From positions 1-10,271 of the forward strand of contig CADBUD010000213.1 of the NCBI GenBank assembly GCA_902797785.1: a stretch of 10,271 bases of DNA. The letters run 5' to 3'. The notes below the pieces were generated by a model. That model saw only the letters and a list, made by a program, of their open reading frames with translations. It had not been told where the DNA came from and searched no databases. Source of the stretch: an uncultured Lachnospiraceae bacterium. Lineage in GTDB: Bacteria; Bacillota; Clostridia; Lachnospirales; Lachnospiraceae. Positions 1 to 7,479 of this stretch are shown here, one piece after another. Position 1 is the first letter of the stretch; each line of letters starts with the position of its first letter. Made by a program: the position numbers and the translations under genes.

Positions 1-17
1 AAGCTCCAGTGGAGCTT
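1..17 (-). terminator. possible intrinsic terminator hairpin after pheT
   Basis: A perfect 7-bp inverted repeat, AAGCTCC/GGAGCTT with a 3-nt loop, lies at the very edge of the window about 110 bases past the pheT stop. Its orientation relative to any U-tract on the minus strand cannot be seen because the sequence ends at the hairpin. It could terminate the pheST transcript or be the end of a longer repeat. Confidence 0.4.
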
Positions 18-20
18 TAT

Positions 21-115
21 CTGTAGGATGCCAGTGCTGTCAACCACTCACACTTCGTGTTCGCGGGACAGTACTAGGCTCCTCTATCTGTTACGATTTA
101 CAGCTTCGCTGTTCC
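21..115. repeat. palindromic repeat region downstream of pheT
   Basis: Two nested structures are visible. Bases 30-41 (GCCAGTGCTGTC) pair with 67-79 (GACAGTACTAGGC) with one wobble and one bulged A, and the loop carries a small ACAC/GTGT hairpin at 50-60. Bases 90-115 hold a second element, GTTACGATTTACAGC followed by a 3-nt loop and GCTGT, which matches 21 of 26 positions with 10186-10211. No open frame of interest crosses this stretch. It looks like dispersed intergenic palindromic repeat sequence, not a gene. Confidence 0.5.
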
Positions 116-129
116 TTGCTGCTGCCCTG

Positions 130-2550
130 TTATTTCCGAAGCATGATATTTTTCTCTTCCAATGCTTTTAAAATCCGCTCCATTGGTTCGGAAACATCTT
201 TTTCCTCCAGGGTCTTTTCCTTTGAGCAGAAGGTGATGGTATATGCAACGGATTTAAAGCCCATTTCAATCTGCTCTCCCTCGTAAAGATCGAATAGCTG
301 GAAGGATTTTAAATACTGTCCTCCCTTTTTCTCAATGATGCTTTCGATTTCTCCGACCATGATCTCTTTCGGAACCGTCAGGCTGATATCTCTGGTCACG
401 GACGGATATTTTCCGATTCCTTCATATTTGTGGTCGAAATTGGCATAGGTAAGGAGAACCGGAAGATCCAGTACAACAATCGTCACTCTTTCTCCGATCG
501 AATAATTCTTGACCACTGCCGGATGAATTTCTCCCATGTACCCGATGACTTTTTTATCATAGATCAAATCTGCCTTTCTGCCCGGATGAAGAAATTCATG
601 AACACAGTCCGGCGTATAAGTAAGCTTTTTGTTCATTCCGATCTTTTCTAAAAATTCCTCTGCCACACCCTTCATATCAAAGAAATCTCCATCTCCATAC
701 ATTCCGGCACAAATCTGTAATCTTTCCTCTGGAAGCTCGGTGAGCGGAAGCTGCTTTGGCAAATAGATATTCGCCATTTCATACAGGCGCACATTTTTAT
801 TTCTGCGGTTATAATTTGTGCTAAGGGAGGACAAAAGACCATGCAGCGGAAGGGTCCTCATAATGCTGAAATCCTCTCCTAACGGATTGGAAATGCGGAT
901 CGCATCCCGAAGCTTGGAATCCTTGGCAATCAAAAGCTTGTCAAATACCTTCGGACTTTCAAAGGAATAGGTCATGCCCTCATGGAAACCATAGGACTCT
1001 AAGACATCTCTTGCGATCTGCTCAATCCGCAGCTTAAAGGAGAGCTTTCCTGTCGTTGCTTCTCCCGTCGGCAGTGTCGTCGGAATATTATCATAGCCAT
1101 AAAACCGCGCCACTTCCTCTGCGATATCTGCATAAGACTCCAGATCCTGTCTCCAGGACGGAACAATAACTTCCTGTGTTTCTTCGTCAAATCCCAGATC
1201 GATCTTTTTTAATACCTCTTTCATGAACTGCTCGGATATTTCTGTTCCCAGCATCCTGTTGATTTTATCTGCATCAAACGGAATCCTGCATCCCTCACGC
1301 TTTTTGGAGTAAACGTCTACTATTCCCCCAACGACTTCTCCGGCGCCCAGCTCTTCAATCAGCTGGCAGGCACGGTCGATTGCCTCCTGCGCCGTATTTG
1401 GGTCGAGCCCTTTTTCAAATTTGGCAGAAGCATCGGTACGCAGTCCCAGCTTTTTGCTGGAAAGTCGGATGTTCGTCCCGTCAAAGCAAGCGGCTTCGAA
1501 CAGCATCGTCTTGACCTGATCGGTGATCATGGAGTTTTCTCCTCCCATGATTCCAGCCAGACCGACTGCCTTATTCGCGTCACAGATCATCAATACGGAA
1601 TCATCCACAGTTCTCTCTTGTCCATCTAAAGTAACGAATTTTTCTCCTTTTTCTGCGCGGCGCACCACGATTTCATTTCCTTCGATCGTGTCCAGATCAT
1701 AGGCATGCATTGGCTGCCCATATTCTTCCATGACATAATTGGTAATATCGACAAGATTGTTGATCGGACGGATTCCATGAGAGGCAAGTCTTCTCTGCAT
1801 CCACTTTGGCGACGGTCCAATCTTGATATTTTTTACCACGCGGGCGCAGTAACGCGGACAAAGTGTTTCATCCTTGATCGTTACCTTGATATAGTCAGAA
1901 GCCTTCTCTTCATTTCCGGTCGGCCTGATGACCGGCGGCACAAAATCCTTATGAAAGGTAGCTGCTGCTTCTCTTGCCAGACCGATCACACTAAAACAAT
2001 CAACACGATTCGAGGTGATCTCATATTCAAAGACCACATCATCAAGTCCCAGTGCCTTTACCGCATCCTCTCCAACCACGGCATCCTCCGGGAAAATATA
2101 GATTCCATATTCCGGTGCCTCCGGATACATATCCCTGGTCGAGCCCAGCTCTTCAATCGAACAGAGCATTCCATTGGATTCGACTCCCCGAAGCTTTCCT
2201 TTTTTGATTTTTACGCCTCCCGGCGTCTTTTTTCCATCATGTCCACCAGCGACACGTCCGCCATCCAAAACAACCGGAACCTTGTCTCCCTCTGAAACAT
2301 TCGGTGCTCCGGTCACGATCTGAATCGGATTCTCTTCTCCAATATCGACCTGGCAAATGATCAGCTTATCCGCATCCGGATGCTTTTCTATGCTTTTGAT
2401 CTGTCCAATGACGATTTTTGACAAATCAGCATCGAGCCGGGTAAAACCCTCTACCTTTGAACCAGACAGGGTCATGGCATCTGTGTATTCCTGCGCAGTG
2501 ACATCCAGATCCGGTACATATGCTTTAATCCATGATAATGATGTATTCAT
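130..2550 (-). CDS. pheT: phenylalanyl-tRNA synthetase beta subunit
   Basis: This is the beta subunit of the cytoplasmic alpha2-beta2 phenylalanine-tRNA ligase, which charges tRNA-Phe with phenylalanine using ATP; the beta chain binds tRNA and carries the editing site. The 806-residue length is normal for the family. Visible domains in order are an EMAP/OB-type tRNA-binding domain (about 40-150, with HPDADKLIICQVDIG), the B3/B4 editing domain (about 210-370, with NNLVDITNYVMEEYGQPMHAYD near 264-285), the signature RTDASAKFEKGLDP at 371-384, the B5 domain (about 405-490, with PSWRQDLESYADIAEEVARFYGYDNIP), a catalytic-like core, and a C-terminal ferredoxin-fold anticodon-binding domain from about 714 (KYPSVTRDISL). 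The ATG is preceded by AGGAATAAAAT, an acceptable ribosome binding site. It lies 114 bases after pheS and is expected to share the T-box-controlled transcript. Confidence 0.98.
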   Translation of the reverse strand: MNTSLSWIKAYVPDLDVTAQEYTDAMTLSGSKVEGFTRLDADLSKIVIGQIKSIEKHPDADKLIICQVDIGEENPIQIVTGAPNVSEGDKVPVVLDGGRVAGGHDGKKTPGGVKIKKGKLRGVESNGMLCSIEELGSTRDMYPEAPEYGIYIFPEDAVVGEDAVKALGLDDVVFEYEITSNRVDCFSVIGLAREAAATFHKDFVPPVIRPTGNEEKASDYIKVTIKDETLCPRYCARVVKNIKIGPSPKWMQRRLASHGIRPINNLVDITNYVMEEYGQPMHAYDLDTIEGNEIVVRRAEKGEKFVTLDGQERTVDDSVLMICDANKAVGLAGIMGGENSMITDQVKTMLFEAACFDGTNIRLSSKKLGLRTDASAKFEKGLDPNTAQEAIDRACQLIEELGAGEVVGGIVDVYSKKREGCRIPFDADKINRMLGTEISEQFMKEVLKKIDLGFDEETQEVIVPSWRQDLESYADIAEEVARFYGYDNIPTTLPTGEATTGKLSFKLRIEQIARDVLESYGFHEGMTYSFESPKVFDKLLIAKDSKLRDAIRISNPLGEDFSIMRTLPLHGLLSSLSTNYNRRNKNVRLYEMANIYLPKQLPLTELPEERLQICAGMYGDGDFFDMKGVAEEFLEKIGMNKKLTYTPDCVHEFLHPGRKADLIYDKKVIGYMGEIHPAVVKNYSIGERVTIVVLDLPVLLTYANFDHKYEGIGKYPSVTRDISLTVPKEIMVGEIESIIEKKGGQYLKSFQLFDLYEGEQIEMGFKSVAYTITFCSKEKTLEEKDVSEPMERILKALEEKNIMLRK

Positions 2551-2633
2551 ATTTTATTCCTATTCCTTTCTTTTGATTATTCCTTCTTTGTACTCTGTAT
2601 GCCTATCGGTGTGTGCATTTTGCTGCTGGGAAG

Positions 2634-2668
2634 CTAAGGAACTGTGCAAATCATGCGCAGTTCCTTAG
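2634..2668 (-). repeat. stem-loop overlapping the pheS stop codon, between pheS and pheT
   Basis: Bases 2634-2647 and 2655-2668 form a 14-bp inverted repeat (CTAAGGAACTG core, one mismatch) around a 7-nt loop. The pheS TAA stop (2665-2667) lies inside one arm. No run of U follows on the minus strand, so it is not a classic terminator. It may be an mRNA-stabilising or processing hairpin that sets the pheS to pheT ratio, or a dispersed repeat. Confidence 0.6.
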
Positions 2669-3684
2669 AACTGTTCTAAAAATCTCTCATCATTTTCATA
2701 GAGCAGACGCATGTCATCAATCTCATATTTTAACAGTGTGATTCTCTCAAGTCCCACACCAAGAGCAAATCCATTGTATTCCTCCGGATCGATACCGCTC
2801 ATTTTCAACACCTTTGGATGAACCATTCCACAGCCTAAAATCTCGATCCAGCCGGAGCCCTTACAGAACCGGCAGCCCTTTCCACCGCATTTGAAGCAGG
2901 AAACATCCATCTCGGCACTCGGCTCCGTGAATGGAAAATGATGCGGGCGGAATTTTACCTTGGTCTCTTCCCCGAACAGCTGTCTGGCAAATTCTGCCAG
3001 TGTCCCCTTTAAATCAGCAAAGGTAATATGTTTATCAATGACCAGTCCTTCGATCTGATGGAATGATGGAGAATGGGTCGCATCTACCTCATCAGAACGA
3101 AATACCCGTCCCGGCGCGATGATACGGATTGGCAGCTTTCCTTTTTCCATTTCCCTTACCTGTACCGGTGAGGTCTGCGTCCGAAGCAGAATCTTATCGT
3201 TGATATAGAAAGTATCCTGCTCGTCTTTGGCCGGATGATTTGCCGGAATATTGAGTGCTTCAAAGTTGTAATAATCATATTCGATTTCCGGACCCTCAAC
3301 GACTTCATACCCCATTCCAATAAAGATCCGCTCTACCTCCTCCAGCACGATCGAATTTGGATGACGATGACCGGACAGCTTTTTCTTTGCCGGAAGTGTC
3401 ACATCGATCACTTCATTTTTCATGCGCTCTTCAAGCTGCTTTTCTTCAAATGCCTTTTGGGTTTCCTGAATCAATGTCTCAATGGCTTCTCTGGTTTCGT
3501 TGACCATCTGACCTACGATTGGACGTTCATTTGCTGCAACATCCTTCATTCCCTTTAATACAGCGGTCAGTGCTCCTTTTTTTCCTAAAAATTTCACCCT
3601 GACATCATTTAATTTTGCCAAGCCCTCGGATTTTTTGATTTCCTCCATGGCTTCTTCTCTGATTTTTTGAAGTTTTTCCTTCAT
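2665..3684 (-). CDS. pheS: phenylalanyl-tRNA synthetase alpha subunit
   Basis: This is the catalytic alpha subunit of phenylalanine-tRNA ligase, a class II aminoacyl-tRNA synthetase that works in a tetramer with PheT. At 339 residues it is full length. The N-terminal 90 residues are charged and helical, as expected for the tRNA-binding coiled coil. Motif 1 lies around 112-160 (EEVERIFIGMGYEVVEGPEIE, then NFEALNIPANHPA). Motif 2 is at about 193-213 (GRVFRSDEVDATHSPSFHQIEG) and motif 3 at about 305-320 (GFALGVGLERITLLKY). Ala307 occupies the position of the Phe-pocket alanine known from E. coli PheS. A four-cysteine cluster (C263, C266, C271, C274) precedes GWIEILGCGMV, as in many bacterial PheS. 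The ATG has a strong AAAGGAGGTC ribosome binding site at 3688-3697. It is the first gene after the T-box leader. Confidence 0.98.
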   Translation of the reverse strand: MKEKLQKIREEAMEEIKKSEGLAKLNDVRVKFLGKKGALTAVLKGMKDVAANERPIVGQMVNETREAIETLIQETQKAFEEKQLEERMKNEVIDVTLPAKKKLSGHRHPNSIVLEEVERIFIGMGYEVVEGPEIEYDYYNFEALNIPANHPAKDEQDTFYINDKILLRTQTSPVQVREMEKGKLPIRIIAPGRVFRSDEVDATHSPSFHQIEGLVIDKHITFADLKGTLAEFARQLFGEETKVKFRPHHFPFTEPSAEMDVSCFKCGGKGCRFCKGSGWIEILGCGMVHPKVLKMSGIDPEEYNGFALGVGLERITLLKYEIDDMRLLYENDERFLEQF

Positions 3685-3714
3685 TTTGACCTCCTTTTCT
3701 ATTGCGGGCTGTAT

Positions 3715-3752
3715 AAAAAAAATCTTCCTCCCTTCTCCTTAGGGACGAAGAT
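3715..3752 (-). terminator. T-box intrinsic terminator upstream of pheS
   Basis: Bases 3741-3752 (ATCTTCGTCCCT on the RNA) pair with 3722-3733 (AGGGAGGAAGAT), with one internal mismatch, and are followed by eight U residues. The 5' arm lies directly after the T-box sequence, so the terminator competes with the antiterminator. It is probably also the only terminator for transcripts entering from the YihY-type gene. Confidence 0.93.
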
Positions 3753-3974
3753 CTCCGCGGTACCACCCTGATTTCCAAATGATTCGGACACTTATTTTAG
3801 TCTGCTGTTTAACGCACAGGAAACGTCATCTCCTACCAGGGGCGCCCCGTTCAAAGATGCAGCTCAGATGGGAAAATTCTGTCTTTTACAGACCAAGGAG
3901 AACTTTCAGCGAATCATCCTCCCTCTCTGATGGCTGACAAAAAGACATACTGACATCGTCATCGCTTTTACTCA
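3715..3974 (-). ncRNA. T-box riboswitch leader sensing uncharged tRNA-Phe
   Basis: The transcribed leader carries the conserved T-box sequence AGGGTGGTACCGCG (3756-3769). Its UGGU bulge (3762-3765) complements the ACCA end expected of tRNA-Phe. A stem I region with the typical AGAGAG element (about 3917-3928) is followed by a UUC Phe codon at 3872-3874, in the usual context before CCATCTGAGC, which I take as the specifier. An intrinsic terminator follows at 3715-3752. Uncharged tRNA-Phe should stabilise the antiterminator and allow pheST expression. This fills the 344-base gap before pheS. The exact 5' end is inferred from the promoter. Confidence 0.95.
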
Positions 3975-3980
3975 TGTCAA

Positions 3981-4009
3981 ATCATACCACACGTTTTTCG
4001 GTTACGCAA
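3981..4009 (-). promoter_or_regulatory. sigma-A-type promoter of the T-box/pheST transcript
   Basis: The minus strand reads TTGCGT (4004-4009), a 17-bp spacer, then TATGAT (3981-3986), with an upstream TG giving an extended -10 (TGGTATGAT). The start site is expected near 3974, just before stem I of the T-box. Confidence 0.8.
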
Positions 4010-4028
4010 GTGAAATTTTTGTAACAGT

Positions 4029-4913
4029 TCACGGCTGCTCTCGCGATTTTCCTTCCTCCCGTTCTTTCTTATTCTTCCAAATAAACATCTTATAATGAAA
4101 ATAGTCACAAAAGAACACATTGATCTCGGCGCAGATCAGCATGATATAGGTACAAAAATACAGCCAGAACATCACCAGCGCAATGGCTGACAAGCTTCCA
4201 TAGGTGGAAAACCCGTGAAAATAATCCACATAAACTGCCAGTAATTTGGAAAACACCGACCAGGCTGCCGCGCATAAGAATCCTCCCGGCAGCTGACTCT
4301 TGAATGTGACCTTCTGATTAGGCAGTGCTGTAAAGATCAGGGTAAAAAACAAGGTAAATACCCCAAGGGAAATCAACAACCGAAAACTTAAGATTCGTGT
4401 CATCACTCCCGCCATAAGAGGAAAGAACTGCTCCAAAAGCATCTGAATCTTATTTCCGAACACCAGAAGAACCAGCGAAAAAATAATTGCCAGAACAAAC
4501 AGCAGCATATAAAAGACTGCCTGGATCCGGAGCAGGATAAAATTTCTTGTTTCCAAAATCCCATGAACGGCATTGATCCCATTTTTGATATATTGGACTG
4601 CTTTTGCTGCTGACCAGATTGTTGCCAGCGCCGATACAGAAATCAGACCAATCGACTGATCATACACATCATTAATGATTGTCTGAACAAAAGACATGAT
4701 ATATTCCGGCAGCATACCTTCCATTGCCTCGACTAAGATTTCCTTGGAAATAATCGTATAGCTCGCAAAAGAGAACAAAAACATCAAAAACGGAATGGAA
4801 GAAAGAATGATAAAATATGCTGCCTGGGCTGCATAGGCATCACAGCGGTCTTCTTTGATTTTTAATAAAAAGCTCTTGATGACAGTATATATTTTCCCGA
4901 ACATTTTTTCCAT
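4029..4913 (-). CDS. YihY/BrkB family integral membrane protein
   Basis: This polytopic inner-membrane protein belongs to the YihY/virulence factor BrkB family, once called ribonuclease BN by mistake. Its transported substrate or function is not established. From M at 4913 it has 294 residues with about six hydrophobic segments, near 31-54, 88-106, 125-152, 170-196, 208-230 and 240-268. Family hallmarks are AAQAAYFIILSSIPFLMFLF in the first segment and the C-terminal stretch YGSLSAIALVMFWLYFCTYIMLICAEINVFF with the conserved AE pair; the tail is charged and cytoplasmic. The frame stays open to an ATG at 4991, but the extra residues are poorly family-like and have no ribosome binding site. Starts at 4913 and 4904 each have an AAGGG-type site at 9-nt spacing, so the start is uncertain by three codons. 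The stop lies 19 bp from the pheS promoter. Confidence 0.9.
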   Translation of the reverse strand: MEKMFGKIYTVIKSFLLKIKEDRCDAYAAQAAYFIILSSIPFLMFLFSFASYTIISKEILVEAMEGMLPEYIMSFVQTIINDVYDQSIGLISVSALATIWSAAKAVQYIKNGINAVHGILETRNFILLRIQAVFYMLLFVLAIIFSLVLLVFGNKIQMLLEQFFPLMAGVMTRILSFRLLISLGVFTLFFTLIFTALPNQKVTFKSQLPGGFLCAAAWSVFSKLLAVYVDYFHGFSTYGSLSAIALVMFWLYFCTYIMLICAEINVFFCDYFHYKMFIWKNKKEREEGKSREQP

Positions 4914-5022
4914 CCCTTCTATCCCTTTTTTCATAGGAAGCAAAATGATTCGTTTCCTATTGCGCCAAACGCAAGACGCTGAAGGCGACATTTTCCTTAC
5001 AAAATCCGTGCTCTCCTCCCAT

Positions 5023-5143
5023 ACTTTCCTCTGTATGACGCACCTGCTGCGCCATAATGGTAGATATAAAAGATTTATCTTTCAGACTTTCCTCTACATG
5101 ACGCACCTGCTGCGTCATAATGATAGATATGAAAAATTTTTTT
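5023..5143. repeat. 63-bp imperfect tandem repeat, two copies
   Basis: The unit beginning ACTTTCCTCT occurs at 5023 and again at 5086, a 63-base period. About 50 of the first 58 positions match, and the first six differences are all transitions. Each unit contains ATGACGCA-cctgc-TGCGTCAT or a near copy, then a TAGATAT/AAAA segment. The second copy carries the better palindromes. It fills much of the gap between the SpoIID-type gene and the YihY-type gene. Confidence 0.85.
5098..5118. repeat. GC-rich palindrome inside the tandem repeat
   Basis: ATGACGCA and TGCGTCAT form a perfect 8-bp inverted repeat around a 5-nt loop (CCTGC). The equivalent site in the first repeat copy (about 5035-5055) differs in the arms by one or two bases. 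Confidence 0.8.
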
Positions 5144-5155
5144 CATATCTATCAT
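5120..5155. repeat. 36-bp near-perfect AT-rich palindrome
   Basis: Bases 5120-5136 (ATGATAGATATGAAAAA) and 5139-5155 are perfect reverse complements separated by two T. On the minus strand it follows the SpoIID-type stop codon by about 40 bases, so it may act as the 3' hairpin of that mRNA. Its A/U run lies within the stem, so terminator activity is uncertain. Confidence 0.85.
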
Positions 5156-5193
5156 ACTGGCTTTTTCCCAAACTGTCAAATGTACCGTAACAG

Positions 5194-7389
5194 TTACCGC
5201 TTCTTCCCAATGGAGATTCCCTGATAAAAAAAGTTCAGGATATCCTCTGCCCTGTATCCGTCCGCTGCCAGATGATTTGCTCCCATCTGGCTCATTCCGG
5301 CTCCATGTCCATGCCCGCCTCCTAAAAGGACCACCTGTTTCAAGCGCTTTTTCTTTCCATAAGAAACCTCCGATATCGCGAAAAAACTGCTGGGAAGCTT
5401 CGTCTCGGTCTGCGCCTCCGCCTTGGTATGATCAAAGATTTTTGACGTCACAAAAAACAGCAGTTTCCGGATCATGCTTTCTGATGTGATTTCAATCTGC
5501 CCCATCTCCCTGGTATCCAACTGAAGAGACATCACATTGCCTCCATCCGACCGGATTCCAACCCTGATTCCCATAAATGTCAGGGAACGGGGCAGCTCCG
5601 CCGGTGCTTTCGATGCTTTGACAAACACCGAATCATGAGAGAGTTCTTCCAGTACTGCAGCTGATAGCTCTCCGCAGCGATTTTCAAAATCCAGTTCTGC
5701 ACGCCAGCGATACCATTTTTCAGAATTCTCATAATCATTGTTCTGATCCGTCGAAATAAATTTCAAGAAATCCTTTTCCCGATTGAGTTTTTTTCCTGTC
5801 TTTTGTGGCGAAATGGAAACACTTTTTAAATAGGGAATCTTCTCCTTTGGCTCATCATTCCAAAGATCCGCATTTGTCGTTCTGCCGCAGGAGGTCGAAA
5901 AATAACACGCCTCCAGAAATTCCCCCTGATATTCCATGACGATTCCTTTGGTTTCCTCCACGGCCTGATTCGTACTGTCGTACTGTCCCGTCATGTTATA
6001 GACCTGACAATTCGTTGTATCATCAACATCCGCATGGTACTGTTCATATACCGGTGCTGCAAGCTTCGCATACGCATAGCTCCTGGCACAGATTGCCTGG
6101 GCCTTCAACGCTTCCATCTCATATCCTGGCGGCATTTCTCCCGGCACGACCCCCTTCAAATAGGTTTCTACATCTGTCGTACAGGTGGCAAAGACACCGT
6201 GCTCTCCCTGATAGATGCGAAGTTCCCCATAATAAGGTATCGTTTCTGTCCCCGCCTTCAATTCCTTCAGATAAAGAGGCGAATCCTTTTTGTAGCTTTT
6301 GATCAGAAGAGGTTTGTTTTTATCTACCGACTGCACGGAAAAAATTTCCTCCCCATGAAAGGAAGAAACATCCTCTCCAGAGATTACCTTGTATTCTCCT
6401 GCCCCGCATATTTTCAATTCATTCATTTCATATTGACCGTTTTGGTCACTTAACAAGATTCGGATTTCGTCCTCTTTCTTTGTCAAAATACAACCACAGA
6501 TTTCCCCCTGCACGATGACAAACTCATAGGTCTCCCCGATCTGAAGAGCTTTTTTCTTTTTTAAAGCTGTTTCCTTTCCTGTCAGATCGACGTAAACAAA
6601 TCGTTCTGAAACAGGCAGATCACCAGCTCCCTGAATTGAGAGTGTCTTTTTTTCTTTTTTCTCCAGCACGCCGGTGAGCATTCTTTCCTTACAGAAAATC
6701 CTACTCAGCTTCCCCTGCTGGAATGTCAGATCTGCCAGTACCTGATTCGGATAGAATTCCAGAGAGATTTCTTTCAGCGTTACATTGGTATCACCATAAT
6801 ATAAAGTCAGCGTTTTATCTTCCTTAGAAGACTCCTCGATCCAGACATTTGAAAGCTCACATTCCTTTTCCGCCATCCAACAGACGGCTTCCTGATCTAA
6901 CATCCACATCTGGTATTCTGTCATCTCCTGAAGGGAGGCCTCTTTGGAAAATACCTTCAGCTTTCCTTTGGTAGTAATATAGATTCCATCGGTCTCTTTT
7001 TTCAAAATCAATCGCTTCTTTTTTTTGACCTGTCCGGAAGGATCCAAAATGGTCAAAATCTGGCTATAGATCGGATACCACGCCTCCATAGACACATATT
7101 TTTCCTCCGGATCCGGAGCATATGTAATATAAGAATCAACATTCAGCCGCTGCAGCAGCGGTTTTAGATCCGAATAGGTCAGTCCATGCCGGGCAATCCG
7201 CTGTTCCGACAGAATCTCCTTCCATTCCTCTATACTGTCATTGGTAAACGACAGCATCTTTGCCAGATCTTCGGAAGAAATTCGATTCTGCTTTGAAAGC
7301 GATGACTCCCTCATGGAAAACCAGAGAAGAATCAGCGATAATGCACTCAAGATAAAAATAAAGGAAATCACATACAGCCATTTTTTCAA
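5194..7389 (-). CDS. membrane-anchored SpoIID/LytB domain protein, probable septal/cortex lytic transglycosylase
   Basis: SpoIID-family proteins are lytic transglycosylases that cut peptidoglycan and in spore formers drive engulfment; this one may act there or in vegetative wall remodelling. The TTG at 7389 is chosen because a GGTGAT ribosome binding site lies six bases upstream and the protein then begins MKKWLYVISFIF; an ATG at 7404 lacks such a site. Numbering from that ATG (subtract 5 for the TTG), one transmembrane helix spans 9-29. A region of about 350 residues without recognised domains follows. The SpoIID domain covers about 385-730, with the catalytic-type motif VVPGEMPPGYEMEALKAQAICARSYA (419-444, Glu423), NCQVY (465-469), YFSTSCGRT (501-509) and GGGHGHGAGMSQMGAN (695-710). 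His457 and Cys466 of the zinc-type site remain, but the positions usually Cys and His in HxxxxxCxxxHCQ relatives are Asp and Asn. It is much longer than classical SpoIID (about 340), so it is probably a paralogue and not SpoIID itself. Confidence 0.9.
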   Translation of the reverse strand: MKKWLYVISFIFILSALSLILLWFSMRESSLSKQNRISSEDLAKMLSFTNDSIEEWKEILSEQRIARHGLTYSDLKPLLQRLNVDSYITYAPDPEEKYVSMEAWYPIYSQILTILDPSGQVKKKKRLILKKETDGIYITTKGKLKVFSKEASLQEMTEYQMWMLDQEAVCWMAEKECELSNVWIEESSKEDKTLTLYYGDTNVTLKEISLEFYPNQVLADLTFQQGKLSRIFCKERMLTGVLEKKEKKTLSIQGAGDLPVSERFVYVDLTGKETALKKKKALQIGETYEFVIVQGEICGCILTKKEDEIRILLSDQNGQYEMNELKICGAGEYKVISGEDVSSFHGEEIFSVQSVDKNKPLLIKSYKKDSPLYLKELKAGTETIPYYGELRIYQGEHGVFATCTTDVETYLKGVVPGEMPPGYEMEALKAQAICARSYAYAKLAAPVYEQYHADVDDTTNCQVYNMTGQYDSTNQAVEETKGIVMEYQGEFLEACYFSTSCGRTTNADLWNDEPKEKIPYLKSVSISPQKTGKKLNREKDFLKFISTDQNNDYENSEKWYRWRAELDFENRCGELSAAVLEELSHDSVFVKASKAPAELPRSLTFMGIRVGIRSDGGNVMSLQLDTREMGQIEITSESMIRKLLFFVTSKIFDHTKAEAQTETKLPSSFFAISEVSYGKKKRLKQVVLLGGGHGHGAGMSQMGANHLAADGYRAEDILNFFYQGISIGKKR

Positions 7390-7395
7390 AATTCC

Positions 7396-7401
7396 ATCAC
7401 C
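7396..7401 (-). promoter_or_regulatory. ribosome binding site supporting a TTG start
   Basis: GGTGAT, part of the AGGAGGTGAT anti-SD complement, sits six bases before TTG at 7387-7389. This is the reason for preferring the TTG over the ATG at 7404. Confidence 0.55.
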
Positions 7402-7430
7402 CATTCCATATTATGATTTTTCTATTTCTT

Positions 7431-7479
7431 ATATATAAGTTACTATTATCAAATTGACTATGAATAGTAACATATATAT
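7431..7479. repeat. long inverted repeat upstream of the SpoIID-type gene
   Basis: ATATATAAGTTACTATT (7431-7447) and AATAGTAACATATATAT (7463-7479) are reverse complements at 16 of 17 positions, with a 15-bp centre. It lies about 45 bp upstream of the start codon, where an operator or an mRNA leader hairpin could act. On the minus strand the right arm reads GTTACTATTCA, like the start of the repeat at 10186. I do not see a convincing sigma-A promoter here. Confidence 0.75.

Noticed and set aside
1705..2295. 196-codon open frame on the + strand
   Set aside because: It lies wholly antisense to the tRNA-binding and B3/B4 part of pheT, has no ribosome binding site, and its translation resembles no family.
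4914..4991. 26-codon N-terminal extension of the YihY-type protein from ATG 4991
   Set aside because: MSPSASCVWRNRKR is unlike the family N-terminus and lacks an SD, while ATGs at 4913 and 4904 have SD-like sites.
5023..5143. possible CRISPR array
   Set aside because: Only two units with a 63-base period and no unique spacers; the similarity runs through the whole unit, so it is a tandem repeat.
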